From: Crossaster papposus
Taxonomy: Eukaryota > Echinodermata > Asteroidea > Velatida > Solasteridae
Direction of reading: 5' to 3'
Length of the DNA: 64,000 nucleotides
NCBI GenBank assembly: GCA_037893245.1
Contig: JBAIAA010000351.1
Location: 620,001 to 684,000 of the forward strand
In this document: positions 1 to 9,878 of the stretch, in pieces
Numbering within the stretch: the first letter of the stretch is position 1
How the letters are laid out: the number at the start of each line of letters is the position of its first letter
The notes under the pieces: model-generated
What the model was told of the DNA's origin: nothing
Database searches by the model: none
What the model saw: only the letters and a program-made list of their open reading frames with translations
Program-made: the position numbers and the translations under genes

Positions 1-12
1 TTCAAAAGAACC

Positions 13-40
13 TAAAAACAAATGTAAACATTGGTTTTTA
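13..40. other. Near-perfect AT-rich dyad (13 bp arms)
   Basis: Bases 13-25 (TAAAAACAAATGT) and 28-40 (ACATTGGTTTTTA) are reverse complements except for one position (G at 33 where T would pair), with two bases between. The dyad recurs in essentially every unit. Variants hit it in a few: A at 48217, 51065 and 56288 (replacing the already mismatched G), G at 43475 and 45373, and GGGG at about 40147-40150. Short dyads able to extrude cruciforms are reported to be enriched in centromeric satellites that lack a CENP-B box. Whether this one forms a cruciform or binds a dimeric protein cannot be told from sequence. Confidence 0.8.
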
Positions 41-146
41 TGTTGATTATTTCCTAACGTTTCCAAAAATGTATAGTTTAGCAAATCTACACAAACAGTG
101 AACGAAACTTTCAATATGTACATTATGAACCTGACTTGGAGGCAAG

Positions 147-163
147 GGCTTTACACACAAGCC
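147..163. other. Small hairpin GGCTT/AAGCC
   Basis: GGCTT at 147-151 is the exact reverse complement of AAGCC at 159-163, with a 7-base loop (TACACAC). It repeats in nearly all units. In units starting 951, 2574, 5010, 7446 and 9879 the left arm reads CGCTT, which removes one pair. The stem is short and may have no role. Confidence 0.5.
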
Positions 164-192
164 ACCCAACCAATCCTATCGGCTTGATCTGT

Positions 193-237
193 TAGCTAAG
201 CTTGATAGAATCCAAGGTATTATATTCCCATCGACCC
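193..237 (+). promoter_or_regulatory. A-box-like and B-box-like pair, subrepeat 1
   Basis: TAGCTAAGCTTG at 193-204 fits the Pol III A-box consensus TRGYNNARNNGG at every fixed position except the next-to-last (T for G). CATCGACCC at 229-237 fits the B-box core GWTCRANNC except its first base. Their starts are 36 bp apart, somewhat shorter than the roughly 44 bp in a tRNA gene. This is the weakest of the three copies in the unit. Promoter activity is inference only. Confidence 0.25.
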
Positions 238-256
238 AGTCCTATCGGCCTGACCT

Positions 257-302
257 TAGCTAAGCTGGATAGAATCCAAGGTATTCATATTCCCATCGAC
301 CC
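257..302 (+). promoter_or_regulatory. tRNA-like A box with weak B box, subrepeat 2
   Basis: TAGCTAAGCTGG at 257-268 matches TRGYNNARNNGG at all fixed positions and continues as ATAGA, as in the D arm of many tRNAs. CATCGACCC at 294-302 matches the B-box core GWTCRANNC except the first base; the starts are 37 bp apart. The next run of four or more T downstream on this strand is the T6 at 472-477, so a Pol III transcript from here would be about 200 nt. The D-stem pairing of a real tRNA is not preserved, so this is not a tRNA gene. In the 473 bp units a 2-base deletion destroys exactly this A box. Confidence 0.35.
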
Positions 303-323
303 AATCCTACCGGCCTGACCTAA

Positions 324-335
324 TAGCTAAGCTGG
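324..335 (+). promoter_or_regulatory. A-box-like element, subrepeat 3
   Basis: TAGCTAAGCTGG is again a full match to the A-box consensus, but no B-box-like motif follows at tRNA spacing because the subrepeat runs into the (ATA)n tract. Units starting 33948, 34423, 52931 and 53406 carry C for A at the sixth base, which makes the motif identical to the common tRNA D-arm sequence. Confidence 0.3.
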
Positions 336-353
336 ATAGAATCCACGGTATTC

Positions 354-370
354 ATATAATAATAATAATT
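354..370 (+). repeat. (ATA)n microsatellite closing the core
   Basis: ATATAATAATAATAATT ends the subrepeat core in every unit. Most units have the same number of triplets; the 681/680 and 478 bp units of the higher-order repeat carry one extra triplet (for example near 3127-3146 and 3608-3628). One unit has a point interruption, AATAGTAAT, near 15516-15522. The tract is a useful marker for telling unit lineages apart. Confidence 0.9.
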
Positions 371-425
371 GGGGAGGCTAATCATCCTTACTTGCAGCTG
401 GTGTGCTGAATTGCGAAGGATGCAA

Positions 426-454
426 GTGACACCCAATGACTGTTCATGTGTCAC
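426..454. other. Hairpin GTGACAC/GTGTCAC
   Basis: GTGACAC at 426-432 and GTGTCAC at 448-454 are exact reverse complements around a 15-base loop. The element is constant in the standard units, about 18 bases before the T6 run. In the 681/680 bp units the right arm is changed (TGTCGTGTAAC, for example 3228-3238), which breaks the stem, so it is not needed for a unit to persist in the array. Confidence 0.65.
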
Positions 455-471
455 GTCACATTAAAGAACCA

Positions 472-477
472 TTTTTT
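472..477 (+). terminator. T6 run, possible Pol III stop
   Basis: CCATTTTTTC recurs at each unit boundary; the 681/680 bp units have T7. RNA polymerase III stops at runs of four or more T, and between the subrepeat A boxes and this run a standard unit has no other TTTT on the plus strand. The 672 and 681/680 bp units do have an earlier TTTT (ACTTTTCATG, for example 2537-2546). Function is inferred only from the A-box-like motifs upstream. Confidence 0.3.
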
Positions 478-1901
478 CAAAAGAACCTAAAAACAAATGT
501 AAACATTGGTTTTTATGTTGATTATTTCCTATCGTTTCCAAAAATGTATAGTTTAGCAAATCTACACAAACAGTGAACGAAACTTTCAATATGTACATTA
601 TGAACCTGACTTGGAGGCAAGGGCTTTACACACAAGCCACCCAACCAATCCTATCGGCTTGATCTGTTAGCTAAGCTTGATAGAATCCAAGGTATTATAT
701 TCCCATCGACCCAGTCCTATCGGCCTGACCTTAGCTAAGCTGGATAGAATCCAAGGTATTCATATTCCCATCGACCCAATCCTACCGGCCTGACCTAATA
801 GCTAAGCTGGATAGAATCCACGGTATTCATATAATAATAATAATTGGGGAGGCTAATCATCCTTACTTGCAGCTGGTGTGCTGAATTGCGAAGGATGCAA
901 GTGACACCCAATGACTGTTCATGTGTCACGTCACATTAAAGAACCATTTTTTCAAAAGAACCTAAAAACAAATGTAAACATTGGTTTTTATGTTGATTAT
1001 TTCCTAACGTTTCCAAAAATGTATAGTTTAGCAAATCTACACAAACAGTGAACGAAACTTTCAATATGTACATTATGAACCTGACTTGGAGGCAAGCGCT
1101 TTACAAACAAGCCACCCAACCCAATCCTATCGGCTTGATCTGTTAGCTAAGCTTGATAGAATCCAAGGTATTATATTCCCATCGACCCAGTCCTATCGGC
1201 CTGACCTTAGCTAAGCTGGATAGAATCCAAGGTATTCATATTCCCATCGACCCAATCCTACCGGCCTGACCTAATAGCTAAGCTGGATAGAATCCACGGT
1301 ATTCATATAATAATAATAATTGGGGAGGCTAATCATCCTTACTTGCAGCTGGTGTGCTGAATTGCGAAGGATGCAAGTGACACCCAATGACTGTTCATGT
1401 GTCACGTCACATTAAAGAACCATTTTTTCAAAAGAACCTAAAAACAAATGTAAACATTGGTTTTTATGTTGATTATTTCCTAACGTTTCCAAAAATGTAT
1501 AGTTTAGCAAATCTACACAAACAGTGAACGAAACTTTCAATATGTACATTATGAACCTGACTTGGAGGCAAGGGCTTTACACACAAGCCACCCAACCAAT
1601 CCTATCGGCTTGATCTGTTAGCTAAGCTTGATAGAATCCAAGGTATTATATTCCCATCGACCCAGTCCTATCGGCCTGACCTTAGCTAAGCTGGATAGAA
1701 TCCAAGGTATTCATATTCCCATCGACCCAATCCTACCGGCCTGACCTAATAGCTAAGCTGGATAGAATCCACGGTATTCATATAATAATAATAATTGGGG
1801 AGGCTAATCATCCTTACTTGCAGCTGGTGTGCTGAATTGCGAAGGATGCAAGTGACACCCAATGACTGTTCATGTGTCACGTCACATTAAAGAACCATTT
1901 T

Positions 1902-4337
1902 TTCAAAAGAACCTAAAAACAAATGTAAACATTGGTTTTTATGTTGATTATTTCCTAACGTTTCCAAAAATGTATAGTTTAGCAAATCTACACAAACAGT
2001 GAACGAAACTTTCAATATGTACATTATGAACCTGACTTGGAGGCAAGGGCTTTACACACAAGCCACCCAACCAATCCTATCAGCTTGATCTGTTAGCTAA
2101 GCTTGATAGAATCCAAGGTATTATATTCCCATCGACCCAGTCCTATCGGCCTGACCTTAGCTAAGCTGGATAGAATCCAAGGTATTCATATTCCCATCGA
2201 CCCAATCCTACCGGCCTGACCTAATAGCTAAGCTGGATAGAATCCAAGGTATATCCCAATCGACCCAATCCTATCGGCCTGAGCTAATAGCTAAGCTGAC
2301 TAGAATCAACGGTATTCATAACCCCATTGACCCAATCCTATCGCCCTGACCTAATAGCTAAGCTTGATAGAATCCAATGTATTCATAACCCCATCGATCC
2401 AATCCTACCGGCCTGACCAAATAGCTAAGCTGGATAGAATCCACGGTATTCATATAATAATAATAATTGGGGAGGCTAATCATCCTTACTTGCAGCTGGT
2501 GTGCTGAATTGCGAAGGATGCAAGTGACACCCAATGACTTTTCATGTGTCACGTCACATTAAAGAACCATTTTTTCAAAAGAACCTAAAAACAAATGTAA
2601 ACATTGGTTTTTATGTTGATTATTTCCTAACGTTTCCAAAAGTGTATAGTTTAGCAAATCTACACAAACAGTGAACGAAACTTTCAATATGTACATTATG
2701 AACCTGACTTGGAGGCAAGCGCTTTACACACAAGCCACCCAACCCAATCCTATCGGCTTGATCTGTTAGCTAAGCTTGATAGAATCCAAGGTATTATATT
2801 CCCATCGACCCAGCCCTATCGGCCTGACCTTAGCTAAGCTGGATGAAATCCAAGGTATTCATATTCCCATCGACCCAATCCTACCGGCCTGACCTAATAG
2901 CTAAGCTGGATAGAATCCAAGGTATTCATATCCCAATCGACCCAATCCTATCGGCCTGAGCTAATAGCTAAACTGAATAGAATCAACGGTATTCATAACC
3001 CCATTGACCCAATCCTATCGGCCTGACCTAATAGCTAAGCTTGATAGAATCCAAGGTATTCATAACCCTATCGACCCAATCCTACCGGCCTGACCTAATA
3101 GCTAAGCTGGATAGAATCCACGGTATTCATATAATAATAATAATAATTGGGGAGGCTAATCATCCTTACTCGCAGCTGGTGTGCTGAATTGCGAAGGATG
3201 CAAGTGACACCCAATGACTTTTCATGTGTCGTGTAACATTAAAGAACCATTTTTTTCAAAAGAACCTAAAAACAAATGTAAACATTGGTTTTTATGTTGA
3301 GTATTTCCTAACGTTTCCAAAAATGTATAGTTTAGCAAATCTACACAAACAGTGAACGAAACTTTCAATATGTACATTATGAACCTGACTTGGAGGCAAG
3401 GGCTTTACACACAAGCCACCCAACCAATCCTATCGGCTTGATCTGTTAGCTAAGCTTGATAGAATCCAAGGTATTATATTCCCATCGACCCAGTCCTATC
3501 GGCCTGACCTTAGCTAAGCTGGATAGAATCCAAGGTATTCATATTCCCATCGACCCAATCCTACCGGCCTGACCTAATAGCTAAGCTGGATAGAATCAAC
3601 GGTATTCATATAATAATAATAATAATTGGGGAGGCTAATCATCCTTACTCGCAGCTGGTCTGCTGAATTGCGAAGGATGCAAGTGACACCCAATGACTGT
3701 TCATGTGTCACGTCACATTAAAGAACCATTTTTTCAAAAGAACCTAAAAACAAATGTAAACATTGGTTTTTATGTTGATTATTTCCTAACGTTTCCAAAA
3801 ATGTATAGTTTAGCAAATCTACACAAACAGTGAACGAAACTTTCAATATGTACATTATGAACCTGACTTGGAGGCAAGGGCTTTACACACAAGCCACCCA
3901 ACCAATCCTATCGGCTTGATCTGTTAGCTAAGCTTGATAGAATCCAAGGTATTATATTCCCATCGACCCAGTCCTATCGGCCTGACCTTAGCTAAGCTGG
4001 ATAGAATCCAAGGTATTCATATTCCCATCGACCCAATCCTACCGGCCTGACCTAATAGCTAAGCTGGATAGAATCCAAGGTATATCCCAATCGACCCAAT
4101 CCTATCGGCCTGAGCTAATGGCTAAGCTGAATAGAATCAACGGTATTCATAACCCCATTGACCCAATCCTATCGGCCTGACCTAATAGCTAAGCTTGATA
4201 GAATCCATGGTATTCATATAATAATAATAATTGGGGAGGCTAATCATCCTTACTTGCAGCTGGTGTGCTGAATTGCGAAGGATGCAAGTGACACCCAATG
4301 ACTGTTCATGTGTCACGTCACATTAAAGAACCATTTT
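1902..4337 (+). repeat. 2,436 bp higher-order repeat, copy 1
   Basis: Four distinct units in fixed order: H1 1902-2573 (672 bp, six subrepeats), H2 2574-3254 (681 bp, six), H3 3255-3732 (478 bp, three), H4 3733-4337 (605 bp, five). Diagnostic marks: H1 has ATCAGCTTGATC and CTGACTAGAATC; H2 has GGATGAAATCC, TGTCGTGTAAC and T7; H3 has GTTGAGTATTTCC and CTGGTCTGCTG; H4 has CTAATGGCTAAG and CCATGGTATTC. The extra subrepeats are more diverged (AACCCCATTGACCC and similar) than those of the standard unit, so this lineage has its own history. Confidence 0.97.
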
Positions 4338-6773
4338 TTCAAAAGAACCTAAAAACAAATGTAAACATTGGTTTTTATGTTGATTATTTCCTAACGTTTC
4401 CAAAAATGTATAGTTTAGCAAATCTACACAAACAGTGAACGAAACTTTCAATATGTACATTATGAACCTGACTTGGAGGCAAGGGCTTTACACACAAGCC
4501 ACCCAACCAATCCTATCAGCTTGATCTGTTAGCTAAGCTTGATAGAATCCAAGGTATTATATTCCCATCGACCCAGTCCTATCGGCCTGACCTTAGCTAA
4601 GCTGGATAGAATCCAAGGTATTCATATTCCCATCGACCCAATCCTACCGGCCTGACCTAATAGCTAAGCTGGATAGAATCCAAGGTATATCCCAATCGAC
4701 CCAATCCTATCGGCCTGAGCTAATAGCTAAGCTGACTAGAATCAACGGTATTCATAACCCCATTGACCCAATCCTATCGCCCTGACCTAATAGCTAAGCT
4801 TGATAGAATCCAATGTATTCATAACCCCATCGATCCAATCCTACCGGCCTGACCAAATAGCTAAGCTGGATAGAATCCACGGTATTCATATAATAATAAT
4901 AATTGGGGAGGCTAATCATCCTTACTTGCAGCTGGTGTGCTGAATTGCGAAGGATGCAAGTGACACCCAATGACTTTTCATGTGTCACGTCACATTAAAG
5001 AACCATTTTTTCAAAAGAACCTAAAAACAAATGTAAACATTGGTTTTTATGTTGATTATTTCCTAACGTTTCCAAAAGTGTATAGTTTAGCAAATCTACA
5101 CAAACAGTGAACGAAACTTTCAATATGTACATTATGAACCTGACTTGGAGGCAAGCGCTTTACACACAAGCCACCCAACCCAATCCTATCGGCTTGATCT
5201 GTTAGCTAAGCTTGATAGAATCCAAGGTATTATATTCCCATCGACCCAGCCCTATCGGCCTGACCTTAGCTAAGCTGGATGAAATCCAAGGTATTCATAT
5301 TCCCATCGACCCAATCCTACCGGCCTGACCTAATAGCTAAGCTGGATAGAATCCAAGGTATTCATATCCCAATCGACCCAATCCTATCGGCCTGAGCTAA
5401 TAGCTAAACTGAATAGAATCAACGGTATTCATAACCCCATTGACCCAATCCTATCGGCCTGACCTAATAGCTAAGCTTGATAGAATCCAAGGTATTCATA
5501 ACCCTATCGACCCAATCCTACCGGCCTGACCTAATAGCTAAGCTGGATAGAATCCACGGTATTCATATAATAATAATAATAATTGGGGAGGCTAATCATC
5601 CTTACTCGCAGCTGGTGTGCTGAATTGCGAAGGATGCAAGTGACACCCAATGACTTTTCATGTGTCGTGTAACATTAAAGAACCATTTTTTTCAAAAGAA
5701 CCTAAAAACAAATGTAAACATTGGTTTTTATGTTGAGTATTTCCTAACGTTTCCAAAAATGTATAGTTTAGCAAATCTACACAAACAGTGAACGAAACTT
5801 TCAATATGTACATTATGAACCTGACTTGGAGGCAAGGGCTTTACACACAAGCCACCCAACCAATCCTATCGGCTTGATCTGTTAGCTAAGCTTGATAGAA
5901 TCCAAGGTATTATATTCCCATCGACCCAGTCCTATCGGCCTGACCTTAGCTAAGCTGGATAGAATCCAAGGTATTCATATTCCCATCGACCCAATCCTAC
6001 CGGCCTGACCTAATAGCTAAGCTGGATAGAATCAACGGTATTCATATAATAATAATAATAATTGGGGAGGCTAATCATCCTTACTCGCAGCTGGTCTGCT
6101 GAATTGCGAAGGATGCAAGTGACACCCAATGACTGTTCATGTGTCACGTCACATTAAAGAACCATTTTTTCAAAAGAACCTAAAAACAAATGTAAACATT
6201 GGTTTTTATGTTGATTATTTCCTAACGTTTCCAAAAATGTATAGTTTAGCAAATCTACACAAACAGTGAACGAAACTTTCAATATGTACATTATGAACCT
6301 GACTTGGAGGCAAGGGCTTTACACACAAGCCACCCAACCAATCCTATCGGCTTGATCTGTTAGCTAAGCTTGATAGAATCCAAGGTATTATATTCCCATC
6401 GACCCAGTCCTATCGGCCTGACCTTAGCTAAGCTGGATAGAATCCAAGGTATTCATATTCCCATCGACCCAATCCTACCGGCCTGACCTAATAGCTAAGC
6501 TGGATAGAATCCAAGGTATATCCCAATCGACCCAATCCTATCGGCCTGAGCTAATGGCTAAGCTGAATAGAATCAACGGTATTCATAACCCCATTGACCC
6601 AATCCTATCGGCCTGACCTAATAGCTAAGCTTGATAGAATCCATGGTATTCATATAATAATAATAATTGGGGAGGCTAATCATCCTTACTTGCAGCTGGT
6701 GTGCTGAATTGCGAAGGATGCAAGTGACACCCAATGACTGTTCATGTGTCACGTCACATTAAAGAACCATTTT
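4338..6773 (+). repeat. 2,436 bp higher-order repeat, copy 2
   Basis: Units 4338 (672), 5010 (681), 5691 (478) and 6169 (605) repeat copy 1 with all diagnostic marks. I saw no base difference from copy 1 by eye; both carry C at the equivalent positions 2814 and 5250, where standard units have T. Such identity implies very recent duplication, or an assembly duplication. Confidence 0.96.
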
Positions 6774-9209
6774 TTCAAAAGAACCTAAAAACAAATGTAA
6801 ACATTGGTTTTTATGTTGATTATTTCCTAACGTTTCCAAAAATGTATAGTTTAGCAAATCTACACAAACAGTGAACGAAACTTTCAATATGTACATTATG
6901 AACCTGACTTGGAGGCAAGGGCTTTACACACAAGCCACCCAACCAATCCTATCAGCTTGATCTGTTAGCTAAGCTTGATAGAATCCAAGGTATTATATTC
7001 CCATCGACCCAGTCCTATCGGCCTGACCTTAGCTAAGCTGGATAGAATCCAAGGTATTCATATTCCCATCGACCCAATCCTACCGGCCTGACCTAATAGC
7101 TAAGCTGGATAGAATCCAAGGTATATCCCAATCGACCCAATCCTATCGGCCTGAGCTAATAGCTAAGCTGACTAGAATCAACGGTATTCATAACCCCATT
7201 GACCCAATCCTATCGCCCTGACCTAATAGCTAAGCTTGATAGAATCCAATGTATTCATAACCCCATCGATCCAATCCTACCGGCCTGACCAAATAGCTAA
7301 GCTGGATAGAATCCACGGTATTCATATAATAATAATAATTGGGGAGGCTAATCATCCTTACTTGCAGCTGGTGTGCTGAATTGCGAAGGATGCAAGTGAC
7401 ACCCAATGACTTTTCATGTGTCACGTCACATTAAAGAACCATTTTTTCAAAAGAACCTAAAAACAAATGTAAACATTGGTTTTTATGTTGATTATTTCCT
7501 AACGTTTCCAAAAGTGTATAGTTTAGCAAATCTACACAAACAGTGAACGAAACTTTCAATATGTACATTATGAACCTGACTTGGAGGCAAGCGCTTTACA
7601 CACAAGCCACCCAACCCAATCCTATCGGCTTGATCTGTTAGCTAAGCTTGATAGAATCCAAGGTATTATATTCCCATCGACCCAGTCCTATCGGCCTGAC
7701 CTTAGCTAAGCTGGATGAAATCCAAGGTATTCATATTCCCATCGACCCAATCCTACCGGCCTGACCTAATAGCTAAGCTGGATAGAATCCAAGGTATTCA
7801 TATCCCAATCGACCCAATCCTATCGGCCTGAGCTAATAGCTAAACTGAATAGAATCAACGGTATTCATAACCCCATTGACCCAATCCTATCGGCCTGACC
7901 TAATAGCTAAGCTTGATAGAATCCAAGGTATTCATAACCCTATCGACCCAATCCTACCGGCCTGACCTAATAGCTAAGCTGGATAGAATCCACGGTATTC
8001 ATATAATAATAATAATAATTGGGGAGGCTAATCATCCTTACTCGCAGCTGGTGTGCTGAATTGCGAAGGATGCAAGTGACACCCAATGACTTTTCATGTG
8101 TCGTGTAACATTAAAGAACCATTTTTTTCAAAAGAACCTAAAAACAAATGTAAACATTGGTTTTTATGTTGAGTATTTCCTAACGTTTCCAAAAATGTAT
8201 AGTTTAGCAAATCTACACAAACAGTGAACGAAACTTTCAATATGTACATTATGAACCTGACTTGGAGGCAAGGGCTTTACACACAAGCCACCCAACCAAT
8301 CCTATCGGCTTGATCTGTTAGCTAAGCTTGATAGAATCCAAGGTATTATATTCCCATCGACCCAGTCCTATCGGCCTGACCTTAGCTAAGCTGGATAGAA
8401 TCCAAGGTATTCATATTCCCATCGACCCAATCCTACCGGCCTGACCTAATAGCTAAGCTGGATAGAATCAACGGTATTCATATAATAATAATAATAATTG
8501 GGGAGGCTAATCATCCTTACTCGCAGCTGGTCTGCTGAATTGCGAAGGATGCAAGTGACACCCAATGACTGTTCATGTGTCACGTCACATTAAAGAACCA
8601 TTTTTTCAAAAGAACCTAAAAACAAATGTAAACATTGGTTTTTATGTTGATTATTTCCTAACGTTTCCAAAAATGTATAGTTTAGCAAATCTACACAAAC
8701 AGTGAACGAAACTTTCAATATGTACATTATGAACCTGACTTGGAGGCAAGGGCTTTACACACAAGCCACCCAACCAATCCTATCGGCTTGATCTGTTAGC
8801 TAAGCTTGATAGAATCCAAGGTATTATATTCCCATCGACCCAGTCCTATCGGCCTGACCTTAGCTAAGCTGGATAGAATCCAAGGTATTCATATTCCCAT
8901 CGACCCAATCCTACCGGCCTGACCTAATAGCTAAGCTGGATAGAATCCAAGGTATATCCCAATCGACCCAATCCTATCGGCCTGAGCTAATGGCTAAGCT
9001 GAATAGAATCAACGGTATTCATAACCCCATTGACCCAATCCTATCGGCCTGACCTAATAGCTAAGCTTGATAGAATCCATGGTATTCATATAATAATAAT
9101 AATTGGGGAGGCTAATCATCCTTACTTGCAGCTGGTGTGCTGAATTGCGAAGGATGCAAGTGACACCCAATGACTGTTCATGTGTCACGTCACATTAAAG
9201 AACCATTTT
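6774..9209 (+). repeat. 2,436 bp higher-order repeat, copy 3
   Basis: Units 6774 (672), 7446 (681), 8127 (478) and 8605 (605). The one difference from copies 1 and 2 that I found is T at 7686 (CCCAGTCC) where they have C. The downstream neighbour is not a fourth copy but a 669 bp unit that starts like a standard unit and ends the HOR run. Confidence 0.96.
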
Positions 9210-9878
9210 TTCAAAAGAACCTAAAAACAAATGTAAACATTGGTTTTTATGTTGATTATTTCCTAACGTTTCCAAAAATGTATAGTTTAGCAAATCTACA
9301 CAAATAGTGAACGAAACTTTCAATATGTACATTATGAACCTGACTTGGAGGCAAGGGCTTTACACACAAGCCACCCAACCAATCCTATCGGCTTGATCTG
9401 TTAGCTAAGCTTGATAGAATCCAAGGTATTATATTCCCATCGACCCAGTCCTATCGGCCTGACCTTAGCTAAGCTGGATAGAATCCAAGGTATTCATATT
9501 CCCATCGACCCAATCCTACCGGCCTGACCTAATAGCTAAGCTGGATAGAATCCAAGGTATATCCCAATCGACCCAATCCTATCGGCTTGATCTGTTAGCT
9601 AAGCTTGATAGAATCCAAGGTATTATATTCCCATCGACCCAGTCCTATCGGCCTGACCTTAGCTAAGCTGGATAGAATCCAAGGTATTCATATTCCCATC
9701 GACCCAATCCTACCGGCCTGACCTAATAGCTAAGCTGGATAGAATCCACGGTATTCATATAATAATAATAATTGGGGAGGCTAATCATCCTTACTTGCAG
9801 CTGGTGTGCTGAATTGCGAAGGATGCAAGTGACACCCAATGACTGTTCATGTGTCACGTCACATTAAAGAACCATTTT
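9210..9878 (+). repeat. 669 bp unit with duplicated core
   Basis: Three subrepeats run up to GGTATATCCCAATCGACCCA, the third-subrepeat form seen in H1 and H4. The sequence then returns to the first-subrepeat form (CGGCTTGATCTGTTAG) at about 9571-9590, and a complete three-subrepeat core follows. This is the product expected from unequal crossover between an H1/H4-type core and a standard core. It also carries T in CAAATAGTGAACG (about 9305). A second copy lies 5,279 bp downstream at 14489-15157. Confidence 0.93.

Larger units (their letters stand above)
172..370 (+). repeat. Core of three 65-67 bp subrepeats (unit 1)
   Basis: The subrepeats start at about 172 (AATCCTATCGGCTTGATC), 238 (AGTCCTATCGGCCTGACC) and 303 (AATCCTACCGGCCTGACC), at spacings of 66 and 65 bp. 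All share the frame CGGCYTGA, TTAGCTAAGCT or ATAGCTAAGCT, GGATAGAATCCA and GGTATT, followed by CCCATCGACCCA except in the last, which runs into ATAATAATAAT. Every satellite unit has this core. Units of 605, 672, 680 and 681 bp contain five or six subrepeats; units of 408 and 344 bp contain two and one. The core is therefore the part where copy number changes, as expected for slippage or unequal exchange between short homologous repeats. Confidence 0.95.
1..475 (+). repeat. Reference 475 bp monomer (unit 1)
   Basis: This unit matches the majority form and serves as the map for the others. Bases 13-40 form an AT-rich dyad; 147-163 a 5 bp hairpin; 172-370 the core of three diverged subrepeats; 354-370 an (ATA)n tract ending the core; 426-454 a 7 bp hairpin; 472-477 a T6 run that bridges into the next unit. 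One AAGCTT (HindIII) site lies in the first subrepeat, so a HindIII digest should give a 475 bp ladder. Stop codons occur in all frames and no open frame exceeds about 75 codons. The phase is my choice; the biological start of the monomer is unknown. Confidence 0.95.
1..1901 (+). repeat. Standard units 1-4
   Basis: Units start at 1, 476, 951 and 1427 with lengths 475, 475, 476 and 475. The 476 bp unit has one extra C in CCACCCAACCCAATCC (about 1116-1127) and AAGCGCTTTACAAA, features otherwise seen in the higher-order-repeat lineage. Unit 2 has T at 532 (CCTATCGTTTCC for CCTAACGTTTCC), a variant shared only with 11832. The block has no gene. Confidence 0.95.

Noticed and set aside
56..72. CGTTTCCAA resembles part of a CENP-B box on the reverse strand
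   Set aside because: Of the nine essential CENP-B box positions only about four match, and both the CCCG and CGAA ends are disrupted. I do not call a CENP-B box.
193..335. True tRNA genes in the subrepeats
   Set aside because: The A-box and D-arm motif is present, but the D stem does not pair (GCTA against GAAT), and I see no anticodon stem, T arm or acceptor stem that folds.
448..459. TCACGTCA resembles a cAMP-response element (TGACGTCA)
   Set aside because: One base differs from the palindrome and the context is satellite DNA with no gene nearby. Repetition every 475 bp follows from the array, not from selection on the site.
2358..2552. 64-codon minus-strand open frame, repeated at 4794-4988 and 7230-7424
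   Set aside because: It recurs only because the H1 unit recurs every 2,436 bp. It spans subrepeat and microsatellite sequence (the YYYY run is the ATA tract), has no recognisable domain, and other units break the frame.
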